Assembly: GCA_034440575.1 (NCBI GenBank) | Contig: JAOTOL010001660.1 | Coordinates: 4,826,501 to 4,890,500, forward strand | Direction of reading: 5' to 3' | Source of the DNA: Imbricaverruca yamaguchii | Lineage: Eukaryota > Arthropoda > Thecostraca > Neoverrucidae | DNA: 64,000 nt | Shown: positions 24,480 through 36,179 of the stretch, one piece after another | Layout of the letters: each line of letters starts with the position of its first letter | How positions within the stretch are numbered: the first letter of the stretch is position 1 | The notes under the pieces: model-generated | The model's database searches: none | What the model saw: the letters and a program-made list of their open reading frames with translations, nothing else | Told to the model about the DNA's origin: nothing | Program-made: the position numbers and the translations under genes

Positions 24480-24960
24480 GGCCAGTTGGTCGTGTCGAGG
24501 CCCTCCGACCAGCCGACTGGCGGTGACCACTCTCCAGCGCCGCACTGTGCGTCTCCAGCCGGCCGTTGCCGGCCGGCTGGCTGCAGCGGTCGGCACTCAC
24601 GCGCATTCCGCGCGCGCTGCGGCGCCATTGTCGGCCCACTTCCGTTCGTGCCGGCCCGGCGGCGGCCGGCCGGATATCCGCAGCTGGCGTCCAATTCCCG
24701 CCGGCATCTGGCTGCCGATGTGCGAGGTGTTGGGAGACCGGTGTGGTGGCGGCGTGATGGGTGGCTGGAGTGGCACGGTACGGCGGCTCGGCTGTGGCCG
24801 CGCTGCAGCTGCCGTACTCAGTCGCCAGCTACCGTGCGCAGCCGTCAGCTGCCGTACGCAGCCGTCAGCTGCCGTACGCAGCCGTCAGCTGGCTGTCTAG
24901 AGCCGGTGTACCCCGGGTCGGGTCCGGTCCGGTCAGTGTGTTCATGTGCTGCTCGTTGGG
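24480..24960. other. GC-rich, CpG-dense block with a 20-bp tandem repeat
   Basis: High GC with many CpG dinucleotides. At 24806-24895 the 20-bp unit CAGCCGTCAGCTGCCGTACG is repeated about four times. Long frames on both strands overlap here and none shows a domain. It could be a promoter-like island, but no adjoining gene was recognised. Confidence 0.5.
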
Positions 24961-25139
24961 AATGTTTTGCACCAGTTCTGGCTACAGTTGCTGCGGAAAC
25001 GATGCGGTTGCGTCGTCGTATTGCGGTGACAGGTGCCGATGTCATGTGGTGGAAATCTGTCGTGGTGGTAATTTCTGGCATAAATTTAAACTGTGTACAA
25101 ATGTCTGCATGCAGTCGGTGGTGCGATCAGTTCACCATC

Positions 25140-26165
25140 GGCTACTAAGCGCCCAGAATTCCGCCCTTTGTATGAAACAATTAGTTGTGAACCTCGTTTT
25201 GGATGTAAAAGGCGCCCGGCCTAGAATACTGTACGGTAGCTCCTCACTATCACGAATGGTTATTCATTCCTACGTTTCCTTATCATAATCCCGAACGTCA
25301 CGTTAAAACTATCGGGAACATTTGACCAAGAACAATTGTCACCTATTGTCACATTGCCAGACATGGCATTGTGTGTTATGATGCAGTATTGCACTGCATT
25401 GCAATGTGTTTGGGTTTGCGCAGCCATCCAGAAGTTTGGCCTTCAGCATTGTATTTTCAGGAATAGTTTTGGGTGTCCAACTCGGCCTTGAATTAATTTA
25501 GATATCTTAGATTGTGTGTGAAGATCAAGTTTTATTTTCTTTTTCCAGACGAGATTGACATCGGTCCTTTGTTGCACATAATTGAATGTCTCCCAAATAG
25601 AGGTGTATCCATTTTTAAACACATTTTTCTTTCCTAATAGTCAATATGAAATCATATTGGAATGGGAAGTGTAGCCGAACAATTGGTGCGCCACCCGTTT
25701 ATGCAACACCGTGATCATTCTTGGTCCCTGAAGTGTGAACCAATGTAAGTTTGCCTGCATTGCTTTCAATATGTGTAAATATGACTTGGGTGGTCATATA
25801 CTGCATTCATTGTTATTTTGCCAATCATGGTATTCATGTTTTCCGTCGAGTGTTCAGTGCTGCTGAAGCCTGTGCCCTCCACTCGCTAATGCCGTTGCAG
25901 GTCATTGGCCTCCCACGGATGAGATAATCCCAGCTCAATCCCAGGCTTCCTCCCAGTGATTGCTCGTGTAACACAATCGCCTTCCCGGATGTTGTTGGGT
26001 GTTCGCTATTTACTGCGAGCAGTCACCTCCAACCGACTGACAACGGAGTTGATCTTTTGACTCCACCCGACGTTTGTCAGTCTGAAGTGTATCTATGCTG
26101 TTTGGTAGGTGTTAATTCGTGGGTCTGCCTGATTGTGTTGTGGGTCTTATCAGACATGAGATGAC
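25140..26165. other. non-coding, nothing recognised
   Basis: No tandem structure, tRNA-like head or domain-bearing ORF seen. Confidence 0.4.
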
Positions 26166-26172
26166 CGTCAGA

Positions 26173-26478
26173 TGCCGAGTCCAACCGCCCATTGCCAGGT
26201 GCCACCTGTCCGTACACTCGCTTATGGGTGCCACTTGTTTATCCGCCCACTCCTGGGTACCACCTGTCAAACCGCCCATTACCAGGTGCCACCTGTCCGT
26301 ACACTCGCTTATGGGTGCCACTTGTTTATTCGCCCACTCCTGGGTACCACCTGTCAAACCGCCCATTACCAGGTGCCACCTGTCCGTCCGCCCACTCCTG
26401 AGTGCCACCTGCTCATCTGCCCGCCCCCAGTCGCCAACTGTCCGATCACCTATGATCAGATGCCACCTGTTCATCGCT
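26173..26478 (+). repeat. 29-bp minisatellite with 87-bp higher-order repeat
   Basis: About ten 29-bp units of the form GCCACCTGTC...GGGT. Three unit types (…CGCTTATGGGT, …CACTCCTGGGT, …CATTACCAGGT) recur in the same order, so the array repeats at 87 bp. Because 29 is not a multiple of 3 but 87 is, all frames give 29-residue protein-like repeats, which are artefacts. Confidence 0.9.
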
Positions 26479-26479
26479 A

Positions 26480-27312
26480 GTTATTTGGGCTTCAGGGCGT
26501 ATCGACCACTATTGCCATATTGTGCCCATGTCCATCCATCCATTGCCAGACGCGTTGCACTATTCCGGCGAATGCTAAGTCTGTCCTGCTGCCTTAAGCA
26601 TTCCCTTCTAAGTATGAATGGACGGATGGATAGATATATTCGCGTAAGGCTCTCAACAGTGGTAGGGTTTCGCTCATGCACGTCGTGATGGTCAACATGG
26701 AACAAATTAATAGTCTTCGCGACACAACGATGGTAACCAGTTACCGCACAGCCCCATATCAGGTTACTACAACAGAGCAGCATGCCTCAAATTAACTCGG
26801 AAAGCTGGTGATGGGGATCGACCCCGAGCCCATTCAGCTTGTTTACGCCTCGGTTGCACAGACCGCTCCTCACCGCTTCCGTGCGGATTTTTGGAACATG
26901 TACGTAGCACTGCGCGCCTAGTGCGATACACGTGTGTAATTTCCGCGCTGCCCGATGGCACGATGAGTGCCGTCAGGCTATCTGGTTGTGGTGATCGTAT
27001 TTGCAGCACACTGATAATCGATGAGCTGCTGGACAGTCGGCCACCTGAGTTCCTGTACAATATCTGATTTGTGGTCACATCGTCACCTGCTAGTCACGAC
27101 TCGCGCGTGGACGTTCGCGATGTTTTGGACATGATGCACCTGGGTATCCGGCTATGGGCCATGCACAGATATACAATATCGCACTATGGACAACATCAAA
27201 GCCTGTACGATGTTCTTCAGCGCGGAGTTTGGGATCACATGTCGCACTTGGGACGATGCCGTGATGATTATAGTGCACTTGTGAATCATGGCATCGACAT
27301 GTGTTCGAAAAT
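26480..27312. other. non-coding, nothing recognised
   Basis: No gene or repeat with clear borders. Confidence 0.4.
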
Positions 27313-27325
27313 TCAGGTAGCAGCC

Positions 27326-27374
27326 TGGGCGCTACATGACCAATGTAGTCGATGCGCCCTAAAGCCCTAATAAC
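27326..27374 (+). mobile_element. hairpin-only short retroposon, perfect 13-bp target duplication
   Basis: A 49-bp insert: TGGGCGCTACATGACC ... GATGCGCCCTAAAGCCC TAATAAC. TCAGGTAGCAGCC stands on both sides (27313-27325 and 27375-27387) without mismatch. GGGCGC/GCGCCC form the stem. No tRNA-like head precedes it, so this is the whole inserted unit. Confidence 0.92.
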
Positions 27375-27389
27375 TCAGGTAGCAGCCAA

Positions 27390-29390
27390 TTGTGATTCCA
27401 AGGTTTCGCACTGCCGTAGAGTAAAACACCACTGTACCACAAAAATGAGAAACGTTGCTTGCGGGGATTCTTTCAACATTAACGATGTTGCGGAGACAAT
27501 ATATGTCTTTAGATGTTCATTTTCATGCTATTATAGGAATACCACTGGTACATATCACTGCGTGCTCCATCCGGTAGATAAGCTGTTGCAAGTCGCGCTT
27601 TTTCCGCTGGCAGTTATATGTGTGCCATACGCGGATTGGACGACGATGCGGATGCTCCCAAGATCAAGTTACCTTTCATCCTCTTTGCTGCATCCCTTGT
27701 GTGTACGCTTGATTTATTTCTTCGTTTATTCTTCGTTTATTTTTGGCGCCAGACATAAGGCTTAGTGCCAAACAAATCTTGAACGCCAAGGTTTGCTGAT
27801 TTAATCCTAGCTGTCCGTGGTATTTTTTTTTCGTTTGCTTAAGTCTAGCCATTTTTTAACCAAGACAAATATTGACGACACATGAGAAGTTACTTATCAC
27901 TAGCATCAATTTTGTTTATGCGAACGAATAAGAGAGGTTTTACATATTTTCTCCTTTTCCTGGAGGGGAAGAAGTAGATAAAATAGAGTGGATAAAGCTG
28001 AATCGAATCGATATTAGAAAGCGAACTAGATAAGTGATGGAATCAACCCGCAACAGCGAAGCAATGAGCGAGATGCAACCTCCGCACCAGCACAAATAGG
28101 TGAATCTCGATGTGCCCGTCACCAGCCTGGGCAGGGAAGCCATGGACTCCATCACATGCTCTTTTCAATGAGTCATACAAACTACCGGCAACATGAAATG
28201 GAATGGAAAAATTGATGGGGTTCACAGCCACGGTGCGCTATATCCGCTTCGGTCACAGCCCGCGTTTCGCGGTAGTGTTTATCTGCTACTTTTATATTAC
28301 CACAATGCTGTTGAGTCGCCGGAAGCCAATAACTAAACCCTCGTGCCATAAAAACACACCCTTGTTGGAAATCGTGTAAAGTTTATGTTTGGGAAGTTGA
28401 GATGTCATGGGGCTGAATCGTTTCCCAGATATGCAACGTGGTTTGCAGCGGTCCGAACGCATTTTCCAAATCCTCGTGCGCATGTATCAAGTATATCCCT
28501 CATAACTAACAGAGATTCATCGGCATATCACAATATGATTTTCCAAACACATGGAACTCCTCTATCTCATGAATTCCCTGTGCATTCTCGGGGATAGGCA
28601 GCTTTTTGTGTGGCACATTTTTGAAGAGGATCCCAAAATGGTCGAAATAGCAAAACTGTTAAGTTGATTGTGCCTGTATTGGTAGATACCGGCCATTGCA
28701 AACGTGCTGGTCTGCATAAAGGTTTGGAAGAATGGGCTGTTCTTAGGTTCCTTGCCATCCATAACATTATCTCCAGAAAATGAACCTCCTTTATTATCAC
28801 TTGGAGACTGAACATTTGAGCAGTCCGTTTGACAGTGGATTCCTCTTCGATACAGCTTTCAAGATTCACTAAGGTTCAAATTGGGATTCTGATATCACAG
28901 GTTTGAAGACAATATTCCCTCCATACTCGATTGCCACATGCTTTCCTCTCCACATCCAGGATTAAAAAGTTCAAATCCAACCCTGTATGCACATGTGATG
29001 AAGTTATGACAAACAACTCATCTGAGTTATTGTGGATCGTGCACGATGCGCCTTCAATGGGTGGTTGTGCTCGTGATAAGGAAGGGAATACAAGAGAAAC
29101 AATTTGATTAACATGTAATGCTTTTCTGCTCACCCAACCAAGGCACACTTAAAAGAAATCCGGCATGTTGCACTTGTCTATCTAGGGTTTCATATGCATA
29201 TTGGTTGGTTAGTTATCAACGGCAGGATCTGAACATAGCTTGGGCTTCATAAGGATAATGTGCCCGGGAAGAATATTGGCCCTAAATAGGGAACTTTTTG
29301 AAACGTGAAGAGCTTCATTGTTTTTTATATCACAATTTTTTCCTCACATTTGAGCCAAAATTAATTACACGGCACTGCATACAAATCCTC
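27390..29390. other. non-coding, nothing recognised
   Basis: About 2 kb without a convincing ORF, tandem array or transposon end. Confidence 0.4.
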
Positions 29391-29394
29391 GGGC

Positions 29395-29760
29395 GTGTCA
29401 ATGTCCTGCATATCGGGCCTGAGTGCGCCTCTGCCCTGAATATCCGACCCTGGATGTGCCACCGTCCTGTATATCCGGTACGGGTGTACTCTGCCCTGTG
29501 TATTCGACCCCGAGCGTCCCACTGGCCTGTATGTCCCGCTGTAGGTGTGCCACCATGCTGTATATCCCACATGGATGTGACTCCCCTGAGTATCGGACTC
29601 GAGGTATGGCAATGTCCTGTATATCCGACGTGGGCTTGTCTTCGTTGTGTACCAGGCCCTGAGTGCGTCTTGTATGTCCGACCATGCGTATGTCTGTCCA
29701 ATATACCTGGTCTTGCGTGCGTATGTCCTGCATATCCGGTGCTGGGCGTGTCCCGTGTGC
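29395..29760 (+). repeat. degenerate ~30-bp tandem array
   Basis: Units of the form CCTGTATATCCGACCCTGG plus GTGCCACCGT recur about every 28-31 bp, around twelve times. The three stop-free minus-strand frames of 128-154 codons arise from this. Confidence 0.75.
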
Positions 29761-30014
29761 TGCACGCCAAATGTGCTCACCCAAACTGTCGCTGGGCGCG
29801 CCCCTGCCGCCGACTGAATGGGCATAGCCTGCCGCGCCTTACTACGTCATTCATTGATCGCGCCGCCACAGGAAGTGGGACGCCGGGTAATAGGTTCCGC
29901 CGATACGGACGCACCGAGGCGGCCGGCGCTGGCAGCGCGCTGCCTCTGCCGCCGACCGGCTCCCACTGAGGCAGGGTGGTGCGGCGGCTGGGTGACCCGG
30001 CATGGGTCACGACA

Positions 30015-30204
30015 GTAGTGGCGCCGGTCACGGTGGTCTGGCCGAGGGTCGCAGTACTCTAGGAGAGGGTCACAGTAGTCTAGGCGAGGGCCGCATTAGT
30101 CGTGGTTCGAGTTACAGTAGTCCCGGTGTGTCACAGTAGTCTAGGCGGGAGTCACAGTAGTCTCGGTGCGGCTGACAGCAGTCTAGGCGAGGATCACAGT
30201 AGTC
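30015..30204 (+). repeat. ~21-bp minisatellite, left part
   Basis: GGTCACAGTAGTCTAGGCG-type units repeat from about 30030. The array is split by the SINE at 30217 and continues to its right. Confidence 0.8.
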
Positions 30205-30216
30205 ACGGCGCGGGTC

Positions 30217-30377
30217 GGGGACAAGTAGTCTAGGGGTAAGTTGCTCGTCTCACAGTCGAACGGTCGTGGGTTCGAGTCTCACCTGTCGCTACTCTTCGCC
30301 CGCGACCAATCGGCGTGAGAGATTGGCGACGCTACGTGACTCAACGGTCGCTGTGTCGTAAAAGCAATAACCAACCA
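30217..30377 (+). mobile_element. tRNA-derived SINE, family B, head 2, inserted in a minisatellite
   Basis: 161 bp with head AGTAGTCTAGGGGTAAG, B box GTGGGTTCGAGTCTCACC, core CCCGCGACCAATCGGCGTGA, and tail GGCGACGCTACGTGACTC...GTCGTAAAAGCAATAACCAACC. ACGGCGCGGGTC lies on both sides (30205-30216 and 30378-30389). Because the target is itself repetitive, the duplication alone is weak evidence, but the element breaks the array cleanly. Confidence 0.88.
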
Positions 30378-30590
30378 ACGGCGCGGGTCACAGTAGGCTA
30401 GGCATGGGTCGTGCCAGTCGTGGCGTGGGTCACAGTGGTCCCGGCGCGGGTCGGGCAGTCATGGTACGGGTCACAGCAGTCCCGGCGCGGGTCACGGTAC
30501 ACGGTACAGGTGAAGGTCACAGAAGACGCGGCACGGATCGCTGTAGTCACGGCACTGTCAAAACACGGGTCACAGGTTACGGTAGTGTCA
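30378..30590 (+). repeat. ~21-bp minisatellite, right part
   Basis: Same GCGCGGGTCACAGTAG-type units as 30015-30204, more diverged, to about 30590. Confidence 0.75.
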
Positions 30591-30599
30591 GCATGTACC

Positions 30600-31630
30600 C
30601 ATCAGCCTTGGGATGTATTGCAGTGCTGGTGGGAGGTCAATTGATGAAATAGTAAATGGTATATTGCGGAAGGTAAAGCAAACTCGTGTTATTATGCTTT
30701 GGTGTATATCTTGGCAATTAATGTAGTTTCGATGTATCCCCACTTTCGCATCACATTGTCTCCATCGTTCCCAGACTCCGTTTCGATAACGCGCATTGCT
30801 ACCATTAAGCATACTTGTTCTTTATCGTCAAGAGTTCGAGGATAGGCAGTCGTGCGACTTTAATGCGCCTACTGAAGAAATTTCAAGCTACGCATTTCTT
30901 AAGCTTCGCCGTCAACGTGGAACGCGGTGAAGCGTTCTAAAATGTTTTATTTGTCAAAAGTGCCACCGCCGAAAACAACACCGTGGTTGTATTGTCGGAG
31001 AAACAAATTGGTGAAAACATTTGAATGTATAACGTAAAATTAAATATCAATCAAGCTTAAAATTATTGCATCAGATCGAAATTAGAAGACATTTTCTATC
31101 GTTTCAGTTGTCTATATTATATTGACTATTGTCTCCATCGACTATATTGTTGATGAAACCAATATGGTCGAAACGTCGGAGAATATCCTTGAATTTCGAT
31201 CTAAAGTATTAATGTTTCGTTCAATTGATTTGTAAATTCACGCCTATCAGTCCACTATTGTCACCGTGTGAAATGCACGTATGCGAAACCGTCGAATTTG
31301 TTTGTGTAGCATTCTCCTGACGCGGCGGCGTTATGCTTTGTTCGCGCACATACTCGTGTATGTCGGCAGTGGTGCAACAGAGACAGACAGACACAGACAG
31401 ACAGACAGGCAGGCAGGCAGGCGGGCAGGGACGCGTGACGTGTCGGCGCCTATGAATCAGGGGTATATTCCGGTGACGAGGCGACGGCGCGCCTGGGGAC
31501 CGCTTGCCGGTCGGAGCCGTCTATTTAAAGGTGCTGCCGAGCCCCGCGGCTCTGTGGCAGCGTTAAGTGTACACCGACACTGTCTACAGGCTCGTTGTAT
31601 GCCCGCACTGCTTATAGCGCAATAGCAACC
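30600..31630. other. non-coding; short ACAG/GCAG microsatellite
   Basis: Mostly unique DNA. At 31380-31425 there is an ACAGACAG then GGCAGGCAGG tetranucleotide run. No gene recognised. Confidence 0.45.
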
Positions 31631-31634
31631 ACCA

Positions 31635-32262
31635 CCGGCTGACTGTGATGTGCTGTCCCGGCTGACGGCGGTGTGCTGTCCCGGCTGACGGTGGTGTGCT
31701 GTCCTGGCTGACGGTGGTGTGCTGTCCCGGCTGACGGTGGTGTGCTGTCCCGGCTGACGGCGGTGTGCTGTCCCGGCTGACGGTGGTGTGCTGTCCCGGC
31801 TGACGGCGGTGTGCTGTCCCGACTGACGGTAGTATACTGTCCCGGCTGACGGTGGTGTGCTGTCCCGGCTGACGGTGGTGTGCTGTCCCGGCTGACGGTG
31901 GTGTGCTGTCCCAGCTGACGGCGGTGTGCTGTCCCGGCTGACGGTGGTGTGCTGTCCCGGCTGACGGTGGTGTGCTGTCCCGGCTGACGGCGGTCTGCTG
32001 TCCCGGCTGACGGCGGTGTGCTGTCCCGGCTGACGGCGGTGTGCTGTCCCGGCTGACGGTGGTGTGCTGTCCCAGCTGACGGTGGTGTGCTGTCCCGGCT
32101 GACGGTGGTGCGCTGTACCGGCTGACGGTGGTGTGCTGTCCCGGCTGACGGCGGTGTGCTGTCCCGGCTGACGGCGGTGTGCTGTCCCGGCTGACGGCGG
32201 TGTGCTGTCCCGGCTGACGGTGGTGTGCTGTCCCGGCTGACGGCGGTGTGCTGTCCCGGCTG
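31635..32262 (+). repeat. 23-bp minisatellite, left part (~27 units)
   Basis: Unit CTGTCCCGGCTGACGGTGG plus TGTG, with few variants (T/C at the GGTGG/GGCGG site). Three 23-bp units make 69 bp, so the minus-strand open frame of 257 codons is a 23-residue repeat with no biological meaning. Interrupted at 32263 by a hAT MITE. Confidence 0.95.
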
Positions 32263-32540
32263 CAGTGTCCTAAAATTATTTCACCATTAACTGTGCGGAT
32301 CAAGAAAGAAGTTGCTTGGGAATAGTGGAAGATTGGAAGAAAATGAAGGATCGTCACATAAGGATTAAAAACGTGGAATGCCTTTCACTTCAGTCACATG
32401 CATTCTACATTATTTAGCAGTCGTGTGTATAATGACTGCCCACACATGTGGCAACATGGTAAAAACCTAAGGCAAGGATGAAATAGCACAATTCCATTAA
32501 CTGTGAATTTCCAGGCAACATGGTCAATTATTTTACACTG
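32263..32540 (+). mobile_element. hAT-type MITE, copy 1, inserted in the 23-bp minisatellite
   Basis: 278 bp, starting CAGTGTCCTAAAATTA and ending TAATTTTACACTG-like (reverse complement CAGTGTAAAATAATT). CCCGGCTG at 32255-32262 and 32541-32548 is the 8-bp target duplication, the hAT signature. No ORF. A second copy lies at 37712. Confidence 0.93.
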
Positions 32541-32822
32541 CCCGGCTGACGGTGGTGTGCTGTCCCGGCTGACGGCGGTGTGCTGTCCCGGCTGACGGTG
32601 GTGTGCTGTCCCGGCTGACGGCGGTGTGCTGTCCCGGCTGACGGTGGTGTGCTGTCCCGGCTGATGGTGGTGTGCTGTCCCGGCTGACGGCGGTGTGCTG
32701 TCCCGGCTGACGGTGGTGTGCTGTCCCGGCTGACGGCGGTGTGCTGTCCCGGCTGACGGCGGTGTGCTGTCCCAGCTGACGGCGGTGTGCTGTCCCGGCT
32801 GACGGCGGTGTGCTGTCTCGTC
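32541..32822 (+). repeat. 23-bp minisatellite, right part (~12 units)
   Basis: Direct continuation of 31635-32262. Together they were one array of about 39 units before the MITE landed. Confidence 0.95.
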
Positions 32823-33025
32823 TGCGGGCTGTCGTTAGGCCATACATCAGGGTTATAATTATTGTTGTGTTATAATTATTGTTATTTGGGAAACTTAATT
32901 CTTAGTACATCGTTATCGGGCCATGAAGTTCGAGGACAGTTATCCTCTTTTTGCATTACGAACGCCCTTCCATAATTCTGAATCCAGTGGGACACATTTA
33001 ATATTGGCTAGTAATTTACGAGTAA

Positions 33026-33180
33026 TGAGTGGTAACTCAGTGGGTAGGTCGCAAGATCGCAGGTTCGAATCCCACAACCGGCGGGATTATCAAGTCCACC
33101 CGCGACCAATTTGCGAGAGAAGTTGGCGGCGCTATGTGACCTAGCGGTCGAATGTGTCGTCAAAGAGCCCAATGTCCTTG
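33026..33180 (+). mobile_element. tRNA-derived SINE, family B, head 1
   Basis: Head GAGTGGTAACTCAGTGGG and B box CAGGTTCGAATCCCAC. The core is CCACCCGCGACCAATTTG, followed by GTTGGCGGCGCTATGTGACC and GTGTCGTCAAAGAGCCCAA. Borders approximate, target duplication not found. Confidence 0.8.
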
Positions 33181-33654
33181 GAGTATTGGGATAAGGAATA
33201 TCAATGAAAACAAAATAAACTGGATAATGTGAAGTGTCGCTCAGTTTCTTCTTTAACTATACGATGTACGAGCACTTCAGTGAAAGCCCCGAGCTCGGAT
33301 CGGACATTCGTCATTCCCTGCCACCTGCTTTATGTCAGCGTCAGACCACGCTTCTCGCTACATTAGGTGACGTGCACTAACTGTGCCGAATGCTTCGATC
33401 TCGTGCCCGTGGTGTGCCGACGTGCACAGCAGAATAACTGGATTTGAAGACTCGCTCTCGCTTCAAAAACTTCCCGGTGATGAGCTGATGACTCTCATTG
33501 TTGCTTGGCTCTTCAATTTTCCATCGGACTTGTCTGTTTAGGTGGTCTACACTTGCTAATGATCTGGGTCAGTAGCATGGTGCTATTTTGTCCGCTATTC
33601 CTAGGGCTCGCTCTTAGGTAATACTTAAGTAGTAACAGTCTGGTTAGTTACGGT

Positions 33655-33950
33655 TCAGTTATTTTCGCTACGTGGCCATGGTAGCCGATGTTTAGTGACG
33701 GTCGCTACATCGCCATGGTTGTCAAATGCACAGTTTAGTTATGGTCGCTACATGACCACGGTAGCCAACGTCAGCTTAGTTATGGTCGCTACATCGCCAC
33801 TGTAGCCGATGTTTAGTTCAGTTACGGTCACTGCATCGCTATAGTAGCCGATGTTCAGATTAGCTATGGTCGATATCGAGGTGAAATGTCATGGTAGCCG
33901 ATGGTTCAGTTAGGTCCGCTACATTGCCATGGTAGCCGTTGTGCCATAAA
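33655..33950 (+). repeat. ~45-bp tandem array
   Basis: About six units of GGTCGCTACATCGCCATGG, then TAGCCGATGTTCAGTTTA-like sequence, with divergence and length variation. Confidence 0.75.
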
Positions 33951-34408
33951 GTTAAATAATTAACTATTTGTGGGTGACTTGTCAGTGTACTACCCATATT
34001 GTTCGGTCTGTTACCCCTGGTCTGCTCAATGGTGATACAAATAATGTACTTGGTTTTTCGTAAGTTGTTATTGAGCTGAAATGCTGCGAGGGGAGAGGTC
34101 GACGATCAGCTGTCTTTTTTTGCAGCAGAAGGGTTTCGGGTTCGAGGCTCGCTGACCGCCCGAACTTCCCACATGTGAAAAAGTCGTCTAATTTCTGATG
34201 GAAGGTATAAGATGTGCGTGGAAGAAAATCGTTTCGATGTGTTCTAGACATCACTATCATTAATGCATGCTCGGATACAAAGCCTTCGTTTTCTTTCTTC
34301 AACTATGTACGTTTTTCACGATAAGTCACAGATCATCCAGAGAGTTTTCGATAGTCAGCCATGCTCAAAAGCATTGTCTCAATTCACGCAGGTTTACTGG
34401 GACGGCAA

Positions 34409-34583
34409 GGTGCCCGCGGTAACTCAGTTGGTAGAGCATCAGACTCTTGATCGCTTCATTGTGGGTTCCAGTCTCACAACGGACGGCATTTACCTGGTCC
34501 ACCCGCGACCAATCGGTGCGAGAGGTTGGCGACGCTATGTAACATAGGGGTTGAATGTGTCGTACAAGAACCCAACGTTCTTC
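34409..34583 (+). mobile_element. tRNA-derived SINE, family B, head 1, perfect 15-bp target duplication
   Basis: 175 bp. Head: GCGGTAACTCAGTTGGTAG, AGCATCAGACTCTTGATCG, then a B box changed to GTGGGTTCCAGTCTCAC. Core CCACCCGCGACCAATCGG, tail GGCGACGCTATGTAAC...TGTGTCGTACAAGAACCCAACG. TTACTGGGACGGCAA flanks it exactly (34394-34408 and 34584-34598). Confidence 0.93.
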
Positions 34584-34869
34584 TTACTGGGACGGCAATT
34601 TTTCCACTGTCTCACCGTTTGACTGACGTAAAGTTGGCATGTTGGGGGTATATCATGGCGTGACTTCACGAGCAAGGGACCACATGCAAAGGCGCTCGCG
34701 CGTATGAGGACGGGACCCCATGCCACGTGGGAAAGGGACAAGGGAAAAGACGGTGCAGATTTTGGCGTTGAAGAGATGGAGCTGGAAAGGGTCAGGGTTA
34801 GCCAGGTGTGACGAGACTGGACGAAATGGTGCCATTCAGAACTGGACGGCGCGGGGAAGGGGCATGTCG

Positions 34870-35110
34870 GATCCTGCTGGCCCGGTCTGTACAGCGCTGG
34901 GTGGGGTCGAGTCGGGTCAGGTCAACCTGGTCGAGTCGGATCAGGTTGGCTTGGATGGAGTCACGTCTGTCCAAGCCAGGTTGTCTTGGGTCGAGTCTGG
35001 TCGATTCTGGTAAGAAGGCTCAACCGGGGTCGGGTAGGGTCGCGTCATGTCGAGTTGCTTAGGGTCAGGTCGAGTCAGATTGGGTGGGGCTGTGTCGTGT
35101 CCAGTCGTTT
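34870..35110 (+). repeat. GGTCGAGTC-type simple tract
   Basis: Short phrases GGTCGAGTCGG, GTCAGGTC and GGTCGGGTAG repeat irregularly over 240 bp; a decayed pentamer-based repeat. Confidence 0.6.
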
Positions 35111-36080
35111 TGAACTAGAGTTGGCACTTTTTGGCACGGTGACAGCATTGCAACCTGTAAAATGGCACATGTGTTTTTTTTCTTTCTGTGACATCTTAAT
35201 TTGTCGTGGCAGTGTCAGCCTGTCTAGTAATGAAATTAAAGAATAAATATAAAGTGGCCTTTGTGCTGAATGCAAGGTTAAATTACCAGGGGAATGGCTT
35301 AAGTAGTGCCATATGGGACAACCTTAAATGTAGATATAATGCTGATGTAAGCCTTTTATGGATTATTTCGCACCACTTGCATTATTTAGGTCGTCACCAA
35401 TAATATTTTTATCCTTAACATGGCCCCTTTTCTGTTTCCATGTCTTGGCGTACCGTGACGCAGATTGCTGTCACGTGCCGTGTCGTGCCGGAATTTGTTG
35501 TGCCCGTGCCAATGCTTTCCGGGAAAATGTGGCAATTATTTTTAACCGAGTGCATATCCACCTCGCATATCTTCGCGATGGCAATTGTGCTAGCACTTGT
35601 AACGGACTAATTGGAATGCTGCCAGTCGCGTTCCAGGCCAGGTGCTGAACAAATTGGCTGTTAAGTTAGATTAGACAGTACTGCACTATCTCTCCTTTCA
35701 TGTTGAGCAAGTTATTTTGTTCGTGCACTAAACCAACGTAGGAAACGAAAAGGCATGGACAATGACTGAGTACATCAGTCGCTGATGTACGGTCATTTGC
35801 TGATCCATGGTCATCCAGTACCTTGCCAGGTGCCGGATTGCAATACTTTTGGCGAAACCAACTGGACCGCATGCGATTTGCAGTGCCTATTTGATATGAA
35901 TTTACGTCAGTCAGCAGAATATGTGAATGCATGCTTCTTCAGGTCACAGTGCCTGCAAACAGATTATAACGTATAACGTTCTCGGTGAATAATAAGAACA
36001 TTTTATGAGTTCATACTGCCAAGTGTTGAAAGATTGCTGATAAGCCTTGTTTCTCCTGTATTAGCTCCAGCTTCGACCCC
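35111..36080. other. non-coding, nothing recognised
   Basis: Unique DNA without domain-bearing ORF. Confidence 0.4.
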
Positions 36081-36094
36081 AGCCTTTAGTATTG

Positions 36095-36178
36095 CTCATC
36101 GCCCGCGTCCTACCGTCGTGAGAGATTGGCGACGTTGTGTGACCAAAGCAGTTGACGGGCAATACAAATAACCAACTA
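36095..36178 (+). mobile_element. 5'-truncated family B SINE (core and tail only)
   Basis: CATCGCCCGCGTCCTACCG, then TCGTGAGAGATTGGCGACG, TTGTGTGACC and CAAATAACCAACTACC. The tRNA-like head is missing. No clear target duplication. Confidence 0.65.
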
Positions 36179-36179
36179 C

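Noticed and set aside
29796..29812. GGGCGCGCCCC as another hairpin retroposon
   Set aside because: The stem halves touch without the loop and the AATAACC tail is absent.
31584..32357. 257-codon open frame on the minus strand and its 104-codon partner at 32533
   Set aside because: A 23-bp repeat read through three frames; no stop occurs in any phase. Not a protein.
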